From contig NZ_JAAGOA010000002.1 of NCBI RefSeq assembly GCF_010550675.1, positions 1 to 64,000 of the forward strand: 64,000 nucleotides of DNA. The letters are read 5' to 3'. Origin of the DNA: Phytoactinopolyspora halotolerans (lineage in GTDB: Bacteria; Actinomycetota; Actinomycetes; Jiangellales; Jiangellaceae). How positions within the stretch are numbered: the first letter of the stretch is position 1; each line of letters begins with the position of its first letter. The translations under genes were made by a program, and so were the position numbers. The notes under the pieces are model-generated. The model worked only from the letters and a program-made list of their open reading frames with translations, did not search any database and was not told where the DNA came from. Of the stretch, positions 61,352 through 64,000 are shown in pieces.

Positions 61352-62119
61352 GTGAACGAGACAACCTGGATCGGGCTCGGTCTGGCCGTCCTGGTGGTGC
61401 TGCTGATCCTGGCCGCCGCGATCAAGATCGTCCCGGAATACGAGCGGGGTGTGGTGCTCCGGTTGGGGCGCGTCCAGGGCGCCAAAGGCCCCGGGCTGGT
61501 CGTGATCATCCCGATCATCGACCGGATGATCCGGGTCGACCTGCGTGTGATCACCACGGATGTTCCACCGCAGGACATCATCACGGCGGACAACGTGACC
61601 GTCCGCGTCGATGCTGTGACCTACTTCAAGGTGGTCGAACCCGTCCGGTCCGTGGTCTCGATCTTCGACTACCGGACCGGCACGTCGCGTGTCGCCCAGA
61701 CCACGCTGCGTAGCGCCTTGGGCCAGCGCAACCTGGACGAACTGTTGATGAAGCGAGACGAGATCAACCAGCAGCTGCAACAGGCGATCGACGAGGTGAC
61801 CGATCCGTGGGGTGTCAAGGTGACCCTGGTCGAGGTCAAGGACGTCAACCTGGAGGAGAGCATGCGCCGGGCGATGGCGCGGCAGGCCGAAGCGGAGCGG
61901 GACCGCCGGGCGAGGGTGATTCATGCCCTGGGTGAGAAGGAAGCAGCGGAGAACCTCGGCGAGGCGGCCAAGATCCTCGAGGTACGCCCTGCCGCCATGC
62001 AGCTGCGTACCCTGGGTTCGCTGGTCGACGCCGCGTCCCGGCAAGGGACGACGCTGGTCTTCCCGGTGCCGATCGAGCTGTTGCGACTGTCCTCAGCAGG
62101 CGACGGGCAGCAGCGCTAG
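61352..62119 (+). CDS. SPFH/stomatin-like protein
   Basis: Protein of 255 aa: an N-terminal membrane segment (~6-25), then the SPFH (band 7) domain with IVPEYERGVVLRLGRV and a helical tail ending near LLRLSSAGD. It forms oligomers at the membrane and is the substrate or partner of NfeD proteases. GTG start 6 bp after the NfeD gene with GGAAAGG upstream. Its last four bases overlap the next, opposite-strand gene. Confidence 0.93.
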   Translation: MNETTWIGLGLAVLVVLLILAAAIKIVPEYERGVVLRLGRVQGAKGPGLVVIIPIIDRMIRVDLRVITTDVPPQDIITADNVTVRVDAVTYFKVVEPVRSVVSIFDYRTGTSRVAQTTLRSALGQRNLDELLMKRDEINQQLQQAIDEVTDPWGVKVTLVEVKDVNLEESMRRAMARQAEAERDRRARVIHALGEKEAAENLGEAAKILEVRPAAMQLRTLGSLVDAASRQGTTLVFPVPIELLRLSSAGDGQQR

Positions 62120-62544
62120 TCCCATTCTTCTCCGGCTTCGAGGCGCTGGCGCAGGAGCTGCTCCAGCGGCATCGACTCGCCGTCCCGCGCGCCCTTCCCG
62201 ACCACCAACGGCGGGTCGGACGGGGCCGGCTGGACGCCGAACAGGCGGGATCTCAGGCTGGCCGGTGTGTCGAGGATGTAGAAGTCCTCGTCGACGCTGA
62301 CCGCCAGCGAACCGTTGCGGCGCAGGTACCACCCGGTGAGCCCGGTCCGATAGGTGGCACGCGTGTCCGGCACGCGGGCCCGCAGCCGTACGGGCTGGAT
62401 GCCCTGCGCGCGTACGGCCCGGACGAAATCCGATAGGAGTTCACGGGCCTGCGCGGTCTCCGCCGCCTTCTGCCGCTCGAGCGCCGCGGCGTGCGCGGCG
62501 TATGCGGCTCGTCGCTGCTCACGCCAGCTCGTTCTGTCGTCCAT
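62116..62544 (-). CDS. Hypothetical protein, 142 aa
   Basis: Not recognised. An N-terminal coiled, charged helix (~5-50; REQRRAAYAAHAAALERQK) is followed by a small beta-rich domain (~55-105; GWYLRRNGSLAVSVDEDFYIL). No signal or membrane segment. Start ATG 62544 lies just after a TACAGT hexamer on the minus strand, so the mRNA may be leaderless. Convergent 4-bp overlap with the SPFH gene. Confidence 0.7.
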   Translation of the reverse strand: MDDRTSWREQRRAAYAAHAAALERQKAAETAQARELLSDFVRAVRAQGIQPVRLRARVPDTRATYRTGLTGWYLRRNGSLAVSVDEDFYILDTPASLRSRLFGVQPAPSDPPLVVGKGARDGESMPLEQLLRQRLEAGEEWD

Positions 62545-62648
62545 CCCTGGATCACTGTATCGGTCCGGTGGCCGGGGGCAGGATGCGTGGTCAGCGCCGC
62601 GGTTATCGCCGCTGCGCCACAGAACTTCCGCGGGTCTTCTTCGGGCCC

Positions 62649-62679
62649 TTGACCTGAACTCTGGTTCAGGTTGCATGGT
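62649..62679 (+). promoter_or_regulatory. MerR-type promoter/operator before the transketolase genes
   Basis: TTGACC (-35, 62649-62654) and CATGGT (-10, 62674-62679) are 19 bp apart, the long spacer used by MerR-family activators. The inverted repeat CCTGAAC-TCTG-GTTCAGG (62653-62670) lies within the spacer. The expected transcription start is at the ATG 62687, so the mRNA would be leaderless. No MerR gene is in the window. Confidence 0.75.
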
Positions 62680-62686
62680 CATGCAC

Positions 62687-63382
62687 ATGACCGCGACAAC
62701 CGTATCGACGTTCACCTACGACGACCTCCCGGCGCTCATGTCGCGCATGACCGGAGACGATAAGCACACGTCGAGCGCGACGTCGACGCTCGATGTGCTC
62801 TGGGTGCTCTACCACCATGTGCTCCGGGTCAGCCCGCATCTGCCCGACGATCCGGAGCGCGACCGCTTCCTGCTCTCCAAGGGACATGGGCCGATGGCGT
62901 ACTACGCGGTTCTCGCCGCGCACGGGTTCTTTCCGGCCGCGTGGCTCGACGGCTTCGCCCGGACCGGTTCACCCCTCGGGCACCATCCGGACCGCACGCT
63001 GATCCCCGGAGTCGAGGTGGCCAGCGGCTCGCTCGGCCACGGCTTGCCGATCGGCGTCGGGCTGGCGCTCGGCCTACGGGCTCAGCGGAGTCCGGCACGC
63101 ACCTTCGTCCTGGTCGGCGACGCCGAATTGGACGAGGGCAGCAACCACGAAGCGATCGTGGTCGCGGGTGCACGCGCCCTCGACCAGCTCACCGTCGTTG
63201 TCGTCGACAACAGCTCGTCGTCGCTCGGCTGGCCGGGCGGACTCGCCGCGCGGTTCGCGCGGGAGGGCTGGGCCGCCGAGGCCGTGGACGGCCGCGACCA
63301 CGAGGAACTGATCCGTGCGCTGGCCGCACACCATCCGGATCGCCCGACCGCGGTCATCGCGACCGTCGAACCCAAGGAGTGA
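62687..63382 (+). CDS. Transketolase, N-terminal subunit
   Basis: Pyrophosphate-domain half (231 aa) of a two-subunit transketolase family enzyme. The substrate-loop FLLSKGHGPMAYYAVLA and the thiamine-diphosphate motif GDAELDEGSNHEA (ending at VVVDNSS) are present. ATG 62687 is chosen because the MerR-type -10 places the mRNA start there; in-frame ATGs at 62675 and 62681 would begin before it. It is followed 2 bp later by the C-terminal subunit. Which sugar phosphates (or other donor) are used is unknown. Confidence 0.92.
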   Translation: MTATTVSTFTYDDLPALMSRMTGDDKHTSSATSTLDVLWVLYHHVLRVSPHLPDDPERDRFLLSKGHGPMAYYAVLAAHGFFPAAWLDGFARTGSPLGHHPDRTLIPGVEVASGSLGHGLPIGVGLALGLRAQRSPARTFVLVGDAELDEGSNHEAIVVAGARALDQLTVVVVDNSSSSLGWPGGLAARFAREGWAAEAVDGRDHEELIRALAAHHPDRPTAVIATVEPKE

Positions 63383-63384
63383 CG

Positions 63385-64000
63385 ATGCGTGACCGATTCG
63401 CCTGCGTGACCGCACAGCTGATCGACGCCGACCCGCGAATCGCCATCGTGCTCGCCGACATCTCGGCCGACCGGTTCGTAGGCACCGCGCGCCGGCGGCC
63501 GCACCGCGTCATCAACGTCGGCATTCGTGAGCAGGCGTTGATCGGTACGGCGGCCGGCATGTCGCTGGCCGGGCTGCGCCCGATCGTGCATTCGTACGCG
63601 CCGTTCCTCGTCGAGCGGCCATTCGAGCAGCTGAAGCTGGACCTGAGCCACCAGAACCTGGGAGCTGTGCTGGTCAGCATCGGCGCCTCGTACGACTGGC
63701 CCGGCGGTGGGTACACCCACCACGGCCCGGGCGACGTCGCGCTGCTGGACACCCTCGAAGGCTGGACCGTCTACGTGCCGGGCCACCCGGACGAGGTCGA
63801 GCTCTTCCTCCGTGCCGCCGCCACGACGGACGATCGCGTCTACGTACGGCTCTCCGAGCAGGTCAACGACGCGCCGCACGCCCGCTCCGACGGGAGGTTC
63901 AGCGTCCTGCGCACCGGCACCGGACCCACTGTGCTGGCCGTCGGCCCGATGCTGGACCGCGTGCTAGCCGCGACCGCCGGCCTCGATGTCACCGTGCTGT
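63385..64000 (+). CDS. Transketolase, C-terminal subunit (partial, cut by window end)
   Basis: Starts at ATG 63385, 2 bp after the N-subunit stop, and runs off the window (205 codons seen of about 300 expected). The pyrimidine-binding domain shows INVGIREQALIGTAAGMSLAG with the catalytic Glu of the cofactor site, and GGYTHHGPGDVALL with likely catalytic histidines. It completes the split enzyme. The remaining C-terminal domain is not visible. Confidence 0.92.
   Translation, partial: MRDRFACVTAQLIDADPRIAIVLADISADRFVGTARRRPHRVINVGIREQALIGTAAGMSLAGLRPIVHSYAPFLVERPFEQLKLDLSHQNLGAVLVSIGASYDWPGGGYTHHGPGDVALLDTLEGWTVYVPGHPDEVELFLRAAATTDDRVYVRLSEQVNDAPHARSDGRFSVLRTGTGPTVLAVGPMLDRVLAATAGLDVTVL

Noticed and set aside
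59740-61713. 657-residue plus-strand frame overlapping nfeD and the SPFH gene
   Set aside because: Arg/Gly/Ala-rich +1 shadow of two clear family members.

Overview
The window is high-G+C DNA of an actinobacterium. The evidence is GTG/TTG starts, frequent leaderless-type starts, a Bpa-type bacterial proteasome activator, an LPXTG surface protein with a thioester domain, branched-chain keto-acid dehydrogenase genes, a split transketolase, a DtxR/MntR-type regulator and actinobacterial MerR, LacI and DeoR regulatory layouts. I cannot name the genus from sequence alone; a Jiangella-like or related actinomycete is only a guess. No phage, transposase, CRISPR array or rRNA was seen. The DNA reads as chromosomal, with metabolic and regulatory islands.

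Layout. 0.1-4.6 kb: ABC-2 exporter pair, a fructosamine-kinase/low-molecular-weight phosphatase operon and a small holin-like membrane protein. 4.6-7.5 kb: hisC-type aminotransferase, then a divergent pair made of an HTH-TPR regulator and an unlisted 42-residue secreted peptide gene. 7.5-11.8 kb: tandem NrdR-like boxes, a cobalamin riboswitch and nrdAB; the NrdB has Phe where the radical Tyr should be and the full class Ic ligand set. 11.9-15.4 kb: manganese-type ABC importer with an MntR-like sensor. 15.4-21.7 kb: thioesterase, thioester/LPXTG surface protein and the bkd operon. 22.2-28.8 kb: alpha-glucoside-type sugar ABC operon with its LacI regulator, then an S9 peptidase. 28.9-38.7 kb: pheA, serS, bpa, a repeat-rich membrane protein, a quinone reductase-mobA-nitrilase run and an ammonium transporter. 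38.7-41.9 kb: ROK kinase-like protein, tRNA-Ser(TGA), a lipoprotein and an aldo/keto reductase. 42.1-51 kb: two catabolic operons, a tagatose/amino-sugar type route and a four-carbon sugar-acid (threonate/erythronate) route, both predicted to feed dihydroxyacetone phosphate, with a DeoR regulator between them. 51.2-64 kb: AraC/NmrA pair, redoxin, acetyltransferase, TetR/hydrolase pair, PhoD phosphatase, NfeD-stomatin pair and a split transketolase behind a MerR-type promoter, cut off by the window end.

Two families of intergenic palindromes run through the window: an 88-bp element (2 copies) and a 55-bp element (3 copies). Both begin with an ATGATCATG-type arm. Three of the five copies overlap the 3' end of a gene and provide its stop codon.

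The most interesting candidate is the HTH-TPR regulator with the divergent pre-peptide gene at 5.8-7.5 kb. It has the layout of an RRNPP-like peptide-signalling module, a design established in Firmicutes but not, to my knowledge, in this type of organism.
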